This document shows positions 34,623-43,249 of a DNA stretch of 64,000 nt, piece by piece. The notes beneath the pieces were generated by a model, which saw only the letters and a program-made list of their open reading frames with translations, was not told the origin of the DNA and made no database searches. Every line of letters begins with the position of its first letter. Within the stretch, counting starts at the first letter, position 1. The stretch covers positions 1-64,000 of the forward strand of contig JAIYBB010000011.1 in the NCBI GenBank assembly GCA_027488735.1, read 5' to 3'. The position numbers and the translations under genes are program-made. This DNA is from Comamonadaceae bacterium (GTDB taxonomy: Bacteria > Pseudomonadota > Gammaproteobacteria > Burkholderiales > Burkholderiaceae_C).

Positions 34623-34916
34623 TCAGTTCTCGTGACCTTGGCGCAGCTGGAAGTCGAGACGCGCGCTTTCGATGCTGGTCATGACGATCTTCTGACCGTC
34701 AGCCGCCTCCAGGACTTGGCCTTTGGGGAGATGGACGGCGCGGTCGAACTTGTCGGCCACTGCCATCTTTCCGTCCTTGAAAACGAATACGGTGCCACCG
34801 TCCTTCAGGCGGTAGGTCTTGTCGACATTGCCTGCCAGCGAGTCGGTGGCAAAAGCGGTCGATGCCAGGGTACTGAGCACGACGGCAGCGAAGAGCGAAG
34901 TGATGCGGGTGTTCAT
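34623..34916 (-). CDS. copK: CopK-family periplasmic copper-binding protein
   Basis: The ATG at 34916, with AAGGA upstream, gives 97 residues; an in-frame start 13 codons earlier would spoil the signal peptide (TSLFAAVVLSTLASTAFA). The mature part VDKTYRLKDGGTVFVFKDGKMAVADKFDRAVHLPKGQVLEAADGQKIVM...RLD...LRQGHEN aligns with CopK of Cupriavidus metallidurans. From memory of that protein, Met26 and Met54 equivalents are present, but 28, 36, 38 and 44 are Val/Val/Leu/Leu, so the Cu(I) site may be weaker or different. CopK binds Cu(I)/Cu(II) in the periplasm. Confidence 0.78.
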   Translation of the reverse strand: MNTRITSLFAAVVLSTLASTAFATDSLAGNVDKTYRLKDGGTVFVFKDGKMAVADKFDRAVHLPKGQVLEAADGQKIVMTSIESARLDFQLRQGHEN

Positions 34917-35117
34917 ATCAGGTCCTTTCTTGAATACAGGTGCTACGTTACTCAAAGCACCTTGTGCGAATGCACGTCCTGTATTCTGTCGAGCGGCTCT
35001 GACATGAAGATGTGCTGGTGATTACATTTGCGTCAGGTCTGCAGTTCCGCAATGCGCGTAAAGATGCTGCCGGTGTCCGCGCTTAATCTTTCTGATCAGT
35101 TGCTTCTTCGCAACTGA

Positions 35118-35477
35118 TCAGCCCAGACGCGCGAGATAGCGAACGCTGTCTCCTCCGGATGGATCGATGAACAAGTAAGGGCGACCAGGTGCGTGCACCA
35201 TCACGCACAACCGGCCATCCCAGTAATCGCCTCCCTTGCCTTTGAGCCAGTCGCGAGACTTGCCAAGGTTCAATTTGAAGCCATCAAATTCTTCGGGATC
35301 CATCTCCCGGATCTCGGTCACGTAGACCGCCTCGACGCCGCAAGCGGCAATGTCGGAGATGTCTGTAGGCTTGCGGCCAAAGGGCAGCGGGATGCTGAGC
35401 TTTTGGACCTGCAATTCGCGGCCATCGAAGTTGATGGTCGTGGGCATGGATTCGATGGTGATAGTGATGGGGTTCAT
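35118..35477 (-). CDS. Hypothetical protein of phage/mobile-element type
   Basis: This 119-residue protein is one I do not recognise. It has a beta-rich start (NPITITIESMPTTINFDGRELQVQKLSIPLPF), an acidic middle (IREMDPEEFDGFKLNL) and the motif KSRDWLKGKGGDYWDGRLCVMVHAPGRPYLFIDPSGGDSVRYLARLG. There is no signal peptide or membrane segment. It sits directly downstream of a DUF3489 gene, 7 bases from its stop, so the two are likely co-transcribed. This pairing suggests an element-borne accessory gene. Confidence 0.5.
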   Translation of the reverse strand: MNPITITIESMPTTINFDGRELQVQKLSIPLPFGRKPTDISDIAACGVEAVYVTEIREMDPEEFDGFKLNLGKSRDWLKGKGGDYWDGRLCVMVHAPGRPYLFIDPSGGDSVRYLARLG

Positions 35478-35484
35478 GAGGTCC

Positions 35485-35808
35485 TCAAACGGTTGTGGTG
35501 GTGATTCGGTAGACGCGGTCTGTGCCGGTCTGCTTCTCTGAGGTGATTTCTAGCCCCAGCTTCTTTTTGAGTGCGCCTGCCATCGCACCGCGCACGGTGT
35601 GAACCTGCCAGCCTGTTGCCTCGGTCATCTGCGGCAGCGTGGCGCCCTCGGCGCGGCTGAGTAGCCCGATCAGCACGGCTTGCTTGGTGCCTTCGCGTGT
35701 TGTGCGTGGTGGCTGAGTGGTGATGCCAATCTCTTGCAACCCTGTGGCTGTGGCCACGTACACCTCGGGCTCTGAAGCGCTGGCCTCAATCAGCTGTGCG
35801 TTGCGCAT
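35485..35808 (-). CDS. DUF3489-domain protein
   Basis: The protein has 107 residues. The C-terminal 65 residues (TKQAVLIGLLSRAEGATLPQMTEATGWQVHTVRGAMAGALKKKLGLEITSEKQTGTDRVYRI) match the DUF3489 pattern: a winged-helix-like unit common in phages and integrative elements of proteobacteria. It may bind DNA (inference from the fold). The start region is divergent from the lysozyme gene on the other strand. Confidence 0.8.
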   Translation of the reverse strand: MRNAQLIEASASEPEVYVATATGLQEIGITTQPPRTTREGTKQAVLIGLLSRAEGATLPQMTEATGWQVHTVRGAMAGALKKKLGLEITSEKQTGTDRVYRITTTTV

Positions 35809-35858
35809 GGTGTACTGAACTTCTGGTTCCTCGGGCGCGTGTTCGACCGGGTGCGTTC

Positions 35859-36386
35859 GTGAGCGAAGTGCCGAAAACGGCCATCGAGCTGGCCAAGCGC
35901 TTCGAGGGATTCCATCGCGTGCCGAAGGTCGATCCTAGACGCGCACACCCGTACATCTGCCCCGCAGGGTACTGGACGATTGGCTATGGCCATCTGTGCG
36001 AGCCGACGCACCTGCCGATCACCGAGACCGAAGCCGAGGTCTATCTGGCGCACGACCTGCAAACGGCGCTCGCCGCGACGCTGCGCTACTGCCCGGTGCT
36101 CGCCGCCGAACCCGAAGGGCGACTTTCGGCCATCGTTGACTTCACTTTTAACCTTGGGGCGGGACGTTTGCAAACGTCGACCCTGCGACGTCGGGTGAAC
36201 CAGAGGGACTGGACCGCCGCCAGTACGGAGCTGCGGCGCTGGGTTTACGGAGGAGGCCGAGTCTTGCCAGGTCTGGTTAATCGCAGAGAGGCCGAGGCTG
36301 CTTGGCTTCTTCTCAACGGTCAATCCAAAAAATGTGTGAAAAACATCACTCGTCTGAGTGTGGAAAAACCATGGAAAAGCACGTGA
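35859..36386 (+). CDS. Phage-type lysozyme (GH24), remnant context
   Basis: The GTG at 35859 (VSEVPKTAIELAKRFEGFHRVPKVDP) gives about 175 residues; an earlier in-frame start at 35796 would overlap the divergent gene. The catalytic Glu is in RFEGFH and the active-site loop is YWTIGYGH; the rest of the T4-like lysozyme fold is present up to GLVNRREAEAAWLLL. The last 23 residues (NGQSKKCVKNITRLSVEKPWKST) are atypical and read into the 3' end of the convergent histidine kinase gene, so the natural end was probably lost at a junction. There is no holin or spanin beside it. Confidence 0.75.
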   Translation: MSEVPKTAIELAKRFEGFHRVPKVDPRRAHPYICPAGYWTIGYGHLCEPTHLPITETEAEVYLAHDLQTALAATLRYCPVLAAEPEGRLSAIVDFTFNLGAGRLQTSTLRRRVNQRDWTAASTELRRWVYGGGRVLPGLVNRREAEAAWLLLNGQSKKCVKNITRLSVEKPWKST

Positions 36387-37731
36387 CGCCTTGCGCAGAA
36401 GTGACACTGATCAGGCCGCCATGCGCCTCGACAATGGCTTTGGTGATGGCCAAGCCGAGCCCAGCACCATCGGAGGTCGGATGAGCACGCGCGGGGTCGG
36501 CGCGGTAGAAGCGGTCAAACAGTCGCGGTAGCACCTGGGGATCGATGTCTTCGCCATCGTTATCCACAGAAACCTCGGTGCCGGCTGGCCGCTCAGCCAC
36601 CATGATCCGGACGTGGCCACCTGCCGGGGCATGGCGTAGCGCATTCGACAGCAGGTTGCTCAACGCGCGGCGGAACATCAGGCGATCCCCCTCGATGCTG
36701 CCGTTGCCCTGCACCGTGAGGCGGATGTCTTTGTCGTCCGCCACCGCCTCGTAGAAGTCGAGCAAAGCCCGGGCTTCATCGGCCGCCATGAAGCGTTCCT
36801 TGTGCGGCAGATCCACACCCCGTTCGGTTTTAGCCAAAAACAGCATGTCAGCCACCATGCGGGCCAGGCGCTGCAACTCCTCAGCATTGGAGGCCAGGAT
36901 GTCACGGTAGGCGGCGTTCTCGCGCGGGGTCGCCAGGGTCACCTGGGTCTGCGTCAGCATGTTGCTGATCGGGGTGCGCAACTCATGGGCCAAATCCGAA
37001 GCAAACTCCGACAAGCGACGAAAGTCGTCCTGCAGACGCTCCAGCATCTGATTGAGTGTCTGAGCCAGATCGGCCATTTCCGCAGGGACGGCCTGCACCG
37101 GCATGCACGCCTGCAAGCGTTGCGCCGTCACTGCAGCCGCATGCGCTTTGATCGCGCGCAGGGGGGCCAGACCGTAGTAGACGGCGGCCCATCCGAGCAG
37201 CCCGCTGGCCAGAATGGCGGCCAGGGCATACACCGCAAAGGTGCGCCGCAGATCATCCAGAAAATGCCGATGGTGAATCGTATCCATGGCCAGTGTGATC
37301 ACCAGTGGGGACTCGGGCGCGTACTGCGCCTGGGCACGGAACTGCTGGGTGCGGTATTGCTGCTGTCCGTGCTGCTCCCTCGTCAAGGTATGAAGGAGCG
37401 TTTCGTGCTCAGGCAACAGCCAGCGATCCGGTTCCGGAAAGCCCTCGGTCTGAAACAGGGCCTGGCCTGTCGGAGTGGTCACCCGTGCGAACAGCCCGTG
37501 ATGATGGTTGAGCGCTTCGGAGAGCCGCCAACGCAGGTCCTCGGCAGAATTGGCGCTGGCCAGGATGTCGTCGATGAGGTGTCGCTTGTCTTGCAGTACG
37601 CTGCGATCTAGCTCGATGAAATGACGGTCCGCCGCCGTCATGAACAGCCCGCCCAATCCCAGCACCACACTGGCGGCCACCAGGGTGAAGAACAGGGTCA
37701 GACGGCGGATCAGCGAAAGGCGGCGCAACAT
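36346..37731 (-). CDS. copS: Heavy-metal sensor histidine kinase (CusS/CopS type)
   Basis: The 461-residue protein has two membrane segments (about 12-33 and 165-190) flanking a periplasmic sensor of about 130 residues with several His (EALNHHHGLF, DTIHHRHFLDD). A HAMP-like linker follows, then the H-box FASDLAHELRTPISNM with phospho-acceptor H249 and the N-box RRALSNLLSNALRHAP. The ATP lid region contains LFDRFYRADPAR...GAGLGLAITKAIVEAHGG. The start is immediately after the response regulator stop (TGA-ATG). It senses periplasmic Cu/Ag and phosphorylates CopR. The 3' end overlaps the lysozyme ORF by 41 bases in convergent orientation. Confidence 0.92.
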   Translation of the reverse strand: MLRRLSLIRRLTLFFTLVAASVVLGLGGLFMTAADRHFIELDRSVLQDKRHLIDDILASANSAEDLRWRLSEALNHHHGLFARVTTPTGQALFQTEGFPEPDRWLLPEHETLLHTLTREQHGQQQYRTQQFRAQAQYAPESPLVITLAMDTIHHRHFLDDLRRTFAVYALAAILASGLLGWAAVYYGLAPLRAIKAHAAAVTAQRLQACMPVQAVPAEMADLAQTLNQMLERLQDDFRRLSEFASDLAHELRTPISNMLTQTQVTLATPRENAAYRDILASNAEELQRLARMVADMLFLAKTERGVDLPHKERFMAADEARALLDFYEAVADDKDIRLTVQGNGSIEGDRLMFRRALSNLLSNALRHAPAGGHVRIMVAERPAGTEVSVDNDGEDIDPQVLPRLFDRFYRADPARAHPTSDGAGLGLAITKAIVEAHGGLISVTSAQGVTCFSMVFPHSDE

Positions 37732-38418
37732 TCAAGGCTCCTGCGGCACTTCCAGCACGTAGCCCATACCTCGCACTGTCTGGATTAATTTAACGGGCTG
37801 CCCGTCGTCAACCTTCAGTCGCAGTCGGCGCATGGCCACCTCGATGACATTGGTGTCCGAATCGAAATTCATGTCCCACACCTGCGAGGCAATCAATGAG
37901 CGCGGCAGCACTTCGCCTTGACGGCGCATCAGCAATTCCAGCAAACCGAACTCCTTGGCCGTCAGGTCAATGCGCTTTCCGCCTCGCGTGACGCGGCGGC
38001 GCAGCAAGTCCAGCTCCAGATCGGCCACGCGCAGGACATTGCTGTCCAGTCCGCCGCCTCGTCCACGCCGCAGGATGGTGCGCACGCGGGCCAACAGCTC
38101 GGCAAAAGAAAACGGTTTGACTAGGTAATCGTCGGCTCCCAACTCCAGCCCCTTCACACGGTCTTCCACCTGATCGCGGGCGGTCAGAAACAGCACCGGC
38201 ATTTCCAGCCCGCGCCGCCGCAGTGATGCCAGCACCTGCCAGCCATCCAGTTCCGGCAGCATCACGTCCAGGATCACTAGGTCGTATTCGCCATGCAACG
38301 CCAGGTGCAGCCCGTCACTGCCAGTGGCCGCCAAATCCGCGACAAAACCGGCTTCATTCAACCCTTGGCGCAGGTATTCGCCGGTTTTCGGTTCGTCTTC
38401 AACGATCAATATTTTCAC
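37732..38418 (-). CDS. copR: Heavy-metal response regulator (CusR/CopR type, OmpR family)
   Basis: The protein has 228 residues. The receiver domain carries E8-D9 and phospho-acceptor D51 in [14 protein letters not shown] in FLTARDQ and K in YLVKPFSF. The DNA-binding winged helix follows ([34 protein letters not shown]...[16 protein letters not shown]...[12 protein letters not shown]). It is divergent from the + strand copper operon, with a perfect palindrome between them, so it probably activates that operon and perhaps its own. Normal length for the family. Confidence 0.93.
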   Translation of the reverse strand: MKILIVEDEPKTGEYLRQGLNEAGFVADLAATGSDGLHLALHGEYDLVILDVMLPELDGWQVLASLRRRGLEMPVLFLTARDQVEDRVKGLELGADDYLVKPFSFAELLARVRTILRRGRGGGLDSNVLRVADLELDLLRRRVTRGGKRIDLTAKEFGLLELLMRRQGEVLPRSLIASQVWDMNFDSDTNVIEVAMRRLRLKVDDGQPVKLIQTVRGMGYVLEVPQEP

Positions 38419-38475
38419 GGGCCTGCTCCATCTATTTCTACCGGTTAGTCTGACAGAATTTTGTCTTTATGGCAG

Positions 38476-38499
38476 CAAGATGACATAAATGTCATCTTG
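38476..38499 (+). promoter_or_regulatory. Perfect palindrome, candidate CopR/CusR box
   Basis: Left arm CAAGATGACAT (38476-38486), centre AA, right arm ATGTCATCTTG (38489-38499): 11 perfect pairs. The core ATGACA/TGTCAT is like known CusR-type boxes. It lies in the 150-base space between divergent copR and the copper operon, about 75 bases before the first + strand gene. Confidence 0.75.
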
Positions 38500-38572
38500 G
38501 AATCACCCTCCTGACAGGGGTGGTGGCCCAAACTCTTCTCATGTTTCAACAAATTGAAAGGAGCCTGCGGTG

Positions 38573-38890
38573 ATGCCAAACCCTTCGTCCCTGTCCAGAA
38601 GTCTGTTGCCGTGGCTCTGCGTGCTGGCTACCGGTGCCGCACTGGCCGCGCCAGTGGAAAAAATTCAGGCCAATCCATTGCCGACCAAGTTGCAGTACGC
38701 CTCTGCATTGGCGAGTTATCAGGGCTACACCGATCAGGCGGTGCAGTCCTGGCGTGAGGCCAATGACCGGGTTGGCCGGATTGGCGGCTGGCGCGCCTAC
38801 GCCAAGGAAGCCGCAACTGGACAGCCAGCGCCCGATACGCCACCGGCGGCCAATCCGCATGCCGGTCACCATGAGGGAGGCAAGCAATGA
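38573..38890 (+). CDS. Small periplasmic protein heading the copper operon
   Basis: The 105-residue protein has AGGAG upstream; GTG at 38570 is an equally placed start. A signal peptide (LLPWLCVLATGAALAAPV) is followed by a helical region (TKLQYASALASYQGYTDQAVQSWREANDRVGRIGGWRAYAKEA) and a His-containing tail (AANPHAGHHEGG) that may bind copper. Similar small proteins precede TolC-like and multicopper oxidase genes in betaproteobacterial copper operons, but I know no function. It overlaps the next gene by 4 bases. Confidence 0.65.
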   Translation: MPNPSSLSRSLLPWLCVLATGAALAAPVEKIQANPLPTKLQYASALASYQGYTDQAVQSWREANDRVGRIGGWRAYAKEAATGQPAPDTPPAANPHAGHHEGGKQ

Positions 38891-40320
38891 AGCGCTTGCT
38901 CTCATCTCATCGCGCCAAGCTGGCGGTGTCCGTGGTTGCTATCGGGGTTTTGTCTGGCTGTGCCAGCGTCAGCCTTGAGCAGAACGTGAACCGCGTCAAT
39001 ACCGAGACCACCGGCTTCACTGACGGGCAATTGAGCTTGGCCCAAAGCAATCAGGAACGTGAGCAACGCGCACAGCTCGCTGCCCAATTGCTGGCAAAAC
39101 CCCTTGGGCAGAAAGAAGCTGTGCAGCTCGCATTGACCAACAGCCACGCCTTGCAAGCCCTGCTGGCGCAAGGTTGGGCGGAGTCCGCCGACGCGGCACA
39201 AGTCGGGCGCATTGCTAACCCCATCTTCAGTTTTGAGCGCATGGTGGTTGGTGATGAGCTGGAGTTGGCGCGCTCGCTCTCGTTTGGTCTGCTAGATATC
39301 TTGACCTTGCCTGCCCGCACTGGCATCGCCGAGCGCCGCATCGAGCAGGCGCAATTGCGTCTTTCTGCTGAGGTGGTGGATCGTGTGACGCAGGTACGCC
39401 AAGCCTGGGTGCGCGCTGTGGCGGCTCAGCAGGCCCTGAGCTACGCGCGACAGGTGTTTGAAAGCGCCGAGGCCGGTGCCGAACTCGCGCGGCGCATGCA
39501 GTCGGTAGGCAACTTCAATCGCATCAGTCGTGCCCGTGAGCAATCTTTCTATGCCGATGCCGCTACCCGCCTGGCGACTACCCAACACCAAGCGACCGCG
39601 AGCCGGGAGGAACTGATTCGTTTGCTGGGGCTTGATGAGGCGCAGGGGCAACAACTCCAACTGCCCGAACGTCTGCCCGATTTGCCCAAAGCGCCGCTCG
39701 AACCAAATACGGTCGGCGCATTGGCGACGAATGGTCGTCTGGACATTCGTTTGGCGCAAAGCGCACTGGCTGGCGCGGGCAAGGCACAAGGCTTGAACAT
39801 CATCACCAGCTTCACCGACATCGAACTGACCGCGCGGCGCAATACGGTATTTGACAACGCAGCAGGAACCCGAACCGAACCGCGCGGATTCGAGGTGGCG
39901 GTTCGCTTACCAATTTTCGACTGGGGCGGCATGCAGCGCGATGCGTGGAATGCCCGCACGCTCGCGGCGGCCAATCAACTGGAGGCCACGGTGCGCGCGG
40001 CGGGCTCGCACTTGCGCGAGAGTTATTCGGCCTATCGCACATCATTTGATGTGGCCAAGCATTACCGGGATGAAGTGCTGCCCGTGCGCCGTGTGATCTC
40101 CGATGAAAACCAACTTCGCTACAACGGCATGCTGATTGGTGTCTTTGAGCTGATGGCCGATGCTCGTGATCAAGTCGGCACCGTGACCGCCGCCATCGCT
40201 GCGCAGCAGCAGTACTGGCTGGCGGACGCAGCCTTGCAGGCATCGTTGATCGGCCGCCCCACCACGACCTCCCTGTCCGTGATGACCAGCGCGCCTAGCG
40301 CTGGCGCGGCTGGACATTGA
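38887..40320 (+). CDS. TolC-family outer-membrane lipoprotein of the copper operon
   Basis: The protein has 477 residues. The signal peptide ends in a lipobox (VAIGVLSGCASV). The body has the TolC/OMF pattern: QLALTNSHALQALLAQGWAESADAAQVGRIANPIFSFERM, VDRVTQVRQAWVRAVAAQQALSYARQVFESAEAGAELARRM and a second half with GFEVAVRLPIFDWGGMQRDA. There is no RND or adaptor gene beside it, so its partner is unclear; it may work with CusBA encoded in the other part of the island or with the oxidase. ATGA overlap with the upstream gene. Confidence 0.85.
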   Translation: MKRLLSSHRAKLAVSVVAIGVLSGCASVSLEQNVNRVNTETTGFTDGQLSLAQSNQEREQRAQLAAQLLAKPLGQKEAVQLALTNSHALQALLAQGWAESADAAQVGRIANPIFSFERMVVGDELELARSLSFGLLDILTLPARTGIAERRIEQAQLRLSAEVVDRVTQVRQAWVRAVAAQQALSYARQVFESAEAGAELARRMQSVGNFNRISRAREQSFYADAATRLATTQHQATASREELIRLLGLDEAQGQQLQLPERLPDLPKAPLEPNTVGALATNGRLDIRLAQSALAGAGKAQGLNIITSFTDIELTARRNTVFDNAAGTRTEPRGFEVAVRLPIFDWGGMQRDAWNARTLAAANQLEATVRAAGSHLRESYSAYRTSFDVAKHYRDEVLPVRRVISDENQLRYNGMLIGVFELMADARDQVGTVTAAIAAQQQYWLADAALQASLIGRPTTTSLSVMTSAPSAGAAGH

Positions 40321-40336
40321 ACACGAGAGTAAAGCA

Positions 40337-41755
40337 ATGACATCCAGAAGAGATTTTTTCCGATTGGCCAGTATCGCTGGTGGTGCAGTTGCAGCCAGTG
40401 CTGTGAGCCGCGTGGCACTTGCAGCCTTGCCAGAGCCCGTCATTCAAACCAGCCCTGACACCATGCCGCCACTGGTGCCCAATACTGGGCGCTCATACAA
40501 CCCGGTGGTGACACTCAACGGTTGGACTTTGCCCTGGCGTATGAACAACGGCGTAAAAGAGTTTCACTTGGTGGCCGAGCCAGTGGTGCGCGAGATGGCC
40601 CCAGGCTTCAAGGCCCACCTGTGGGGCTACAACGGGCAAAGCCCAGGCCCCACCATCGAAGTGGTCGAGGGCGACCGCGTGCGGATCTTTGTGACGAACA
40701 AGCTCCCTGAGCACACCAGCATTCACTGGCATGGACAACGTTTGCCCAATGGTATGGATGGAGTTGCTGGACTGAATCAACCCGCCATTCAACCAGGTAA
40801 AACTTTTGTGTATGAATTTGTCGCGCGTCGTCCCGGCACCTTCATGTATCACCCACACGCGGATGAAATGACGCAGATGGCCATGGGCATGATGGGCTTC
40901 TGGATCACGCACCCCAAGGCCAAGCATCCGCTGATCGATGAAGTGAACCGGGATTTTTGTTTCCTACTCAACGCCTACGACATCGACCCTGGGAGCTACA
41001 CGCCCAAGATCATGACGATGCTGGACTTCAACCTGTGGAGCTGGAACAGCCGAATCTTTCCCGGCATCGATTCATTGAATGTGCGGTTGAACGACAAGGT
41101 TCGCATTCGTATCGGCAACCTGACGATGACCAACCACCCGATCCACCTGCACGGGCACGAGTTTCTCGTCACTGGCACAGATGGCGGGCCAACTCCCAAG
41201 AGCACTCGCTGGTACGAGGTCACCACCGATGTCGCGGTCGGCCAAATGCGGCAGATCGAATTTCTCGCCGACGAGGAAGGCGACTGGGCCTTCCATTGCC
41301 ACAAGAGTCACCACACCATGAATGCCATGGGTCACAATGTGCCCACGCTCATCGGTGTTGATCATCGAGGGATCGCCAAGAAGATCAATTCCTTGATTCC
41401 AGACTACATGGTGATGGGCGAGCGCGGCATGGCCGACATGACCGAGATGGAAATGCCCATTCCTGACAACACCGCGCCCATGATGACCGGCGAAGGCCCG
41501 TTCGGCTCGGTCGAGATGGGCGGCATGTTCAGCGTGCTCAAGGTACGCCGCGACCAAAAGCCCGGTGATTACAGCAATCCGGGCTGGTTCAAGCACCCGG
41601 AAGGCTCGGTTGCGCACGAATACACCGGGCCACTGGCCAAACCCGCCCGCTTCAAGTCGGAAGGCGGGCAATCCATGCCACGCGCCGAGAAGCCGCTCAC
41701 CCCAACGGAAGTAAAAGTGCGCAAGCCAAGCGGCGGCGGCCACGACAACCACTGA
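40337..41755 (+). CDS. Tat-exported multicopper oxidase (copper oxidase)
   Basis: The 472-residue protein has a twin-arginine signal (TSRRDFFRLASIAGGAVAASAVSRVALA). All four copper-binding segments are present: SIHWHGQRLPNGMDG, MYHPHADEM, HPIHLHGHEF and HCHKSHHTMNAMGH, the last holding the type 1 ligands. A Met-rich insert (MVMGERGMADMTEMEMPIPDNTAPMM) near the end suggests Cu(I) binding. It would oxidise toxic Cu(I) to Cu(II) in the periplasm. It is shorter than PcoA/CopA proteins (about 600) and belongs to the smaller group common in betaproteobacteria. Confidence 0.92.
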   Translation: MTSRRDFFRLASIAGGAVAASAVSRVALAALPEPVIQTSPDTMPPLVPNTGRSYNPVVTLNGWTLPWRMNNGVKEFHLVAEPVVREMAPGFKAHLWGYNGQSPGPTIEVVEGDRVRIFVTNKLPEHTSIHWHGQRLPNGMDGVAGLNQPAIQPGKTFVYEFVARRPGTFMYHPHADEMTQMAMGMMGFWITHPKAKHPLIDEVNRDFCFLLNAYDIDPGSYTPKIMTMLDFNLWSWNSRIFPGIDSLNVRLNDKVRIRIGNLTMTNHPIHLHGHEFLVTGTDGGPTPKSTRWYEVTTDVAVGQMRQIEFLADEEGDWAFHCHKSHHTMNAMGHNVPTLIGVDHRGIAKKINSLIPDYMVMGERGMADMTEMEMPIPDNTAPMMTGEGPFGSVEMGGMFSVLKVRRDQKPGDYSNPGWFKHPEGSVAHEYTGPLAKPARFKSEGGQSMPRAEKPLTPTEVKVRKPSGGGHDNH

Positions 41756-41785
41756 TCCTTTTCATTCAACCCAGGAGAAATCGCA

Positions 41786-42280
41786 ATGACCCAGATGACC
41801 CGAACCCTTCGTCCCTTAACCTTGATCGCCGCGCTGGCGTTGTCCAGTGCTGCTTTTGCAGGTGGTACCCATGCGGGTGGCCACGGACACGACAGTGATG
41901 AGACTGCGATTGGAAAGCCCGGCGTGGCCAGCAAGGCCAGCCGAACCGTCACCATCGAGATGACGGACAACATGCGCTACACGCCAGCCGACATTCAAGT
42001 CAAGCAGGGCGAGACGGTGCGCTTCATCGTCAAAAACAAAGGCCAGGTCAAACATGAATTGAGTTTGGGCACCCAGCAGGAATTACTGGAACACCTTGAG
42101 CAGATGCGCAAGTTTCCAGACATGGAACACGATGAACCCAGCAAAGTCACGCTGGCTCCTGGAAAGCAGGGGGAAATCGTCTGGCAGTTCACAAAAGCAG
42201 GTGCCGTGAATTTTGCCTGCCTGATGCCAGGTCATTACGAGGCCGGCATGAAGGGTCAGGTCAAGGTCAACAAGAAATAG
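41786..42280 (+). CDS. Cupredoxin-domain periplasmic copper protein
   Basis: The 164-residue protein has AGGAGA upstream. A signal peptide (LTLIAALALSSAAFA) is followed by a short Gly/His stretch (GGTHAGGHGHDSDE) and a cupredoxin domain. The blue-copper ligands are visible: His in QVKHELSLG, Cys in VNFACLMPGH, the His of PGH and Met in EAGMKG. It is probably a single-electron carrier or copper store for the oxidase encoded next to it. Confidence 0.88.
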   Translation: MTQMTRTLRPLTLIAALALSSAAFAGGTHAGGHGHDSDETAIGKPGVASKASRTVTIEMTDNMRYTPADIQVKQGETVRFIVKNKGQVKHELSLGTQQELLEHLEQMRKFPDMEHDEPSKVTLAPGKQGEIVWQFTKAGAVNFACLMPGHYEAGMKGQVKVNKK

Positions 42281-42306
42281 TTTGAGCGATTGACGAGGAG
42301 CGCCAC

Positions 42307-42795
42307 ATGTCCCGACAGTACTCGATTGTTCTCACCGCCCGGCGCGCCTGCATCGCGGGTATCGCCGTGCTGGCACTGGCCCCTTTGAGCATGACCGCTT
42401 ACGCCGCACCGGCAACTTTGCAGGTCTGGAAAGACCCCAATTGCGGCTGCTGCAAAGACTGGATTGCGCACCTCGAAAAGAATGGTTTTGCTGCCACTGT
42501 GATTGATCAAGGCAACAACGCCGCACGCGCACGCCTTGGTATGCCGCAGAAATTTGGCTCTTGCCACACGGCATTGATCCAGGGCTATGTGATCGAGGGC
42601 CACGTGCCCGCTGCGGACATCCAACGCCTACTCAAAGAAAAACCCAAAGCCTTGGGACTGTCAGTGCCAGGCATGCCGGTTGGGTCGCCAGGCATGGACG
42701 GTCCATCCTATGACAACCGACGCGATGCGTATCAGGTGCTGCTAATCCAGCGCGACGGCAGCACCACTGTTTTCAACACCTACCCACGAGGATAA
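42307..42795 (+). CDS. copG: DUF411 (CopG-like) periplasmic copper protein
   Basis: The 162-residue protein has GAGGAG before the ATG. The signal peptide (AGIAVLALAPLSMTAYA) is followed by the DUF411 core: VWKDPNCGCCKDWIAHLEKNGF, GMPQKFGSCHTALIQGYVIEGHVPAADIQRLL and a final PGMPVGSPGMDG. The CxCC motif and later Cys bind copper clusters in the CopG proteins that have been characterised. Likely a periplasmic copper redox or storage protein. Confidence 0.85.
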   Translation: MSRQYSIVLTARRACIAGIAVLALAPLSMTAYAAPATLQVWKDPNCGCCKDWIAHLEKNGFAATVIDQGNNAARARLGMPQKFGSCHTALIQGYVIEGHVPAADIQRLLKEKPKALGLSVPGMPVGSPGMDGPSYDNRRDAYQVLLIQRDGSTTVFNTYPRG

Positions 42796-42797
42796 CC

Positions 42798-43142
42798 ATG
42801 AACATCATCCAGAAAATCACCACCGTTTCCGCCTTGGCCTTGGGCATCGCGCTGCCTGTGAGCAGCATGGCACAGACCACCATGGATCACAGCAAGATGG
42901 ATATGTCGCAGCCCGCTGCGTCGATGACCGAAGGCGAAGTCAAGAAAATAGACCTTGAGGCTGGCAAAGTCACCATCAAACACGGCCCCATTAAGCACAT
43001 GGACATGCCCGGCATGACCATGGTGTTTACAGCCAAAGACAAAGCGTTACTCGCCAATGTGAAGCCTGGTGATAAGGTCGAATTCATGGTCATCAATGAA
43101 GGGGGGAAAATGATCGTTACTGATCTCAAGGGCGCTCGTTAA
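42798..43142 (+). CDS. cusF: CusF-like periplasmic Cu(I)/Ag(I) chaperone
   Basis: The protein has 114 residues, and the ATG follows the copG stop after two bases with GAGGAT upstream. A signal peptide (LALGIALPVSSMAQ) is followed by a Met/His-rich linker (MDHSKMDMS) and an OB-fold CusF domain: GEVKKIDLEAGKVTIKHGPIKHMDMPGMTMVFTAKD. The Met ligands (M-P-G-M-T-M) are present, while the Trp that caps Cu(I) in E. coli CusF is replaced by D-M in this copy; the CusF domain fused to CusB keeps it. It may hand copper to CusB. Confidence 0.87.
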   Translation: MNIIQKITTVSALALGIALPVSSMAQTTMDHSKMDMSQPAASMTEGEVKKIDLEAGKVTIKHGPIKHMDMPGMTMVFTAKDKALLANVKPGDKVEFMVINEGGKMIVTDLKGAR

Positions 43143-43249
43143 GAATTTTTTGGTTTGGTAGCTACGCCAGCAGTCTTAGTGGTCCTAGATTCGTTGGCTG
43201 ACTTGGTCAGAATAGAAGGCCGGAACGGCAGTATTTGATTGGCATCGGT

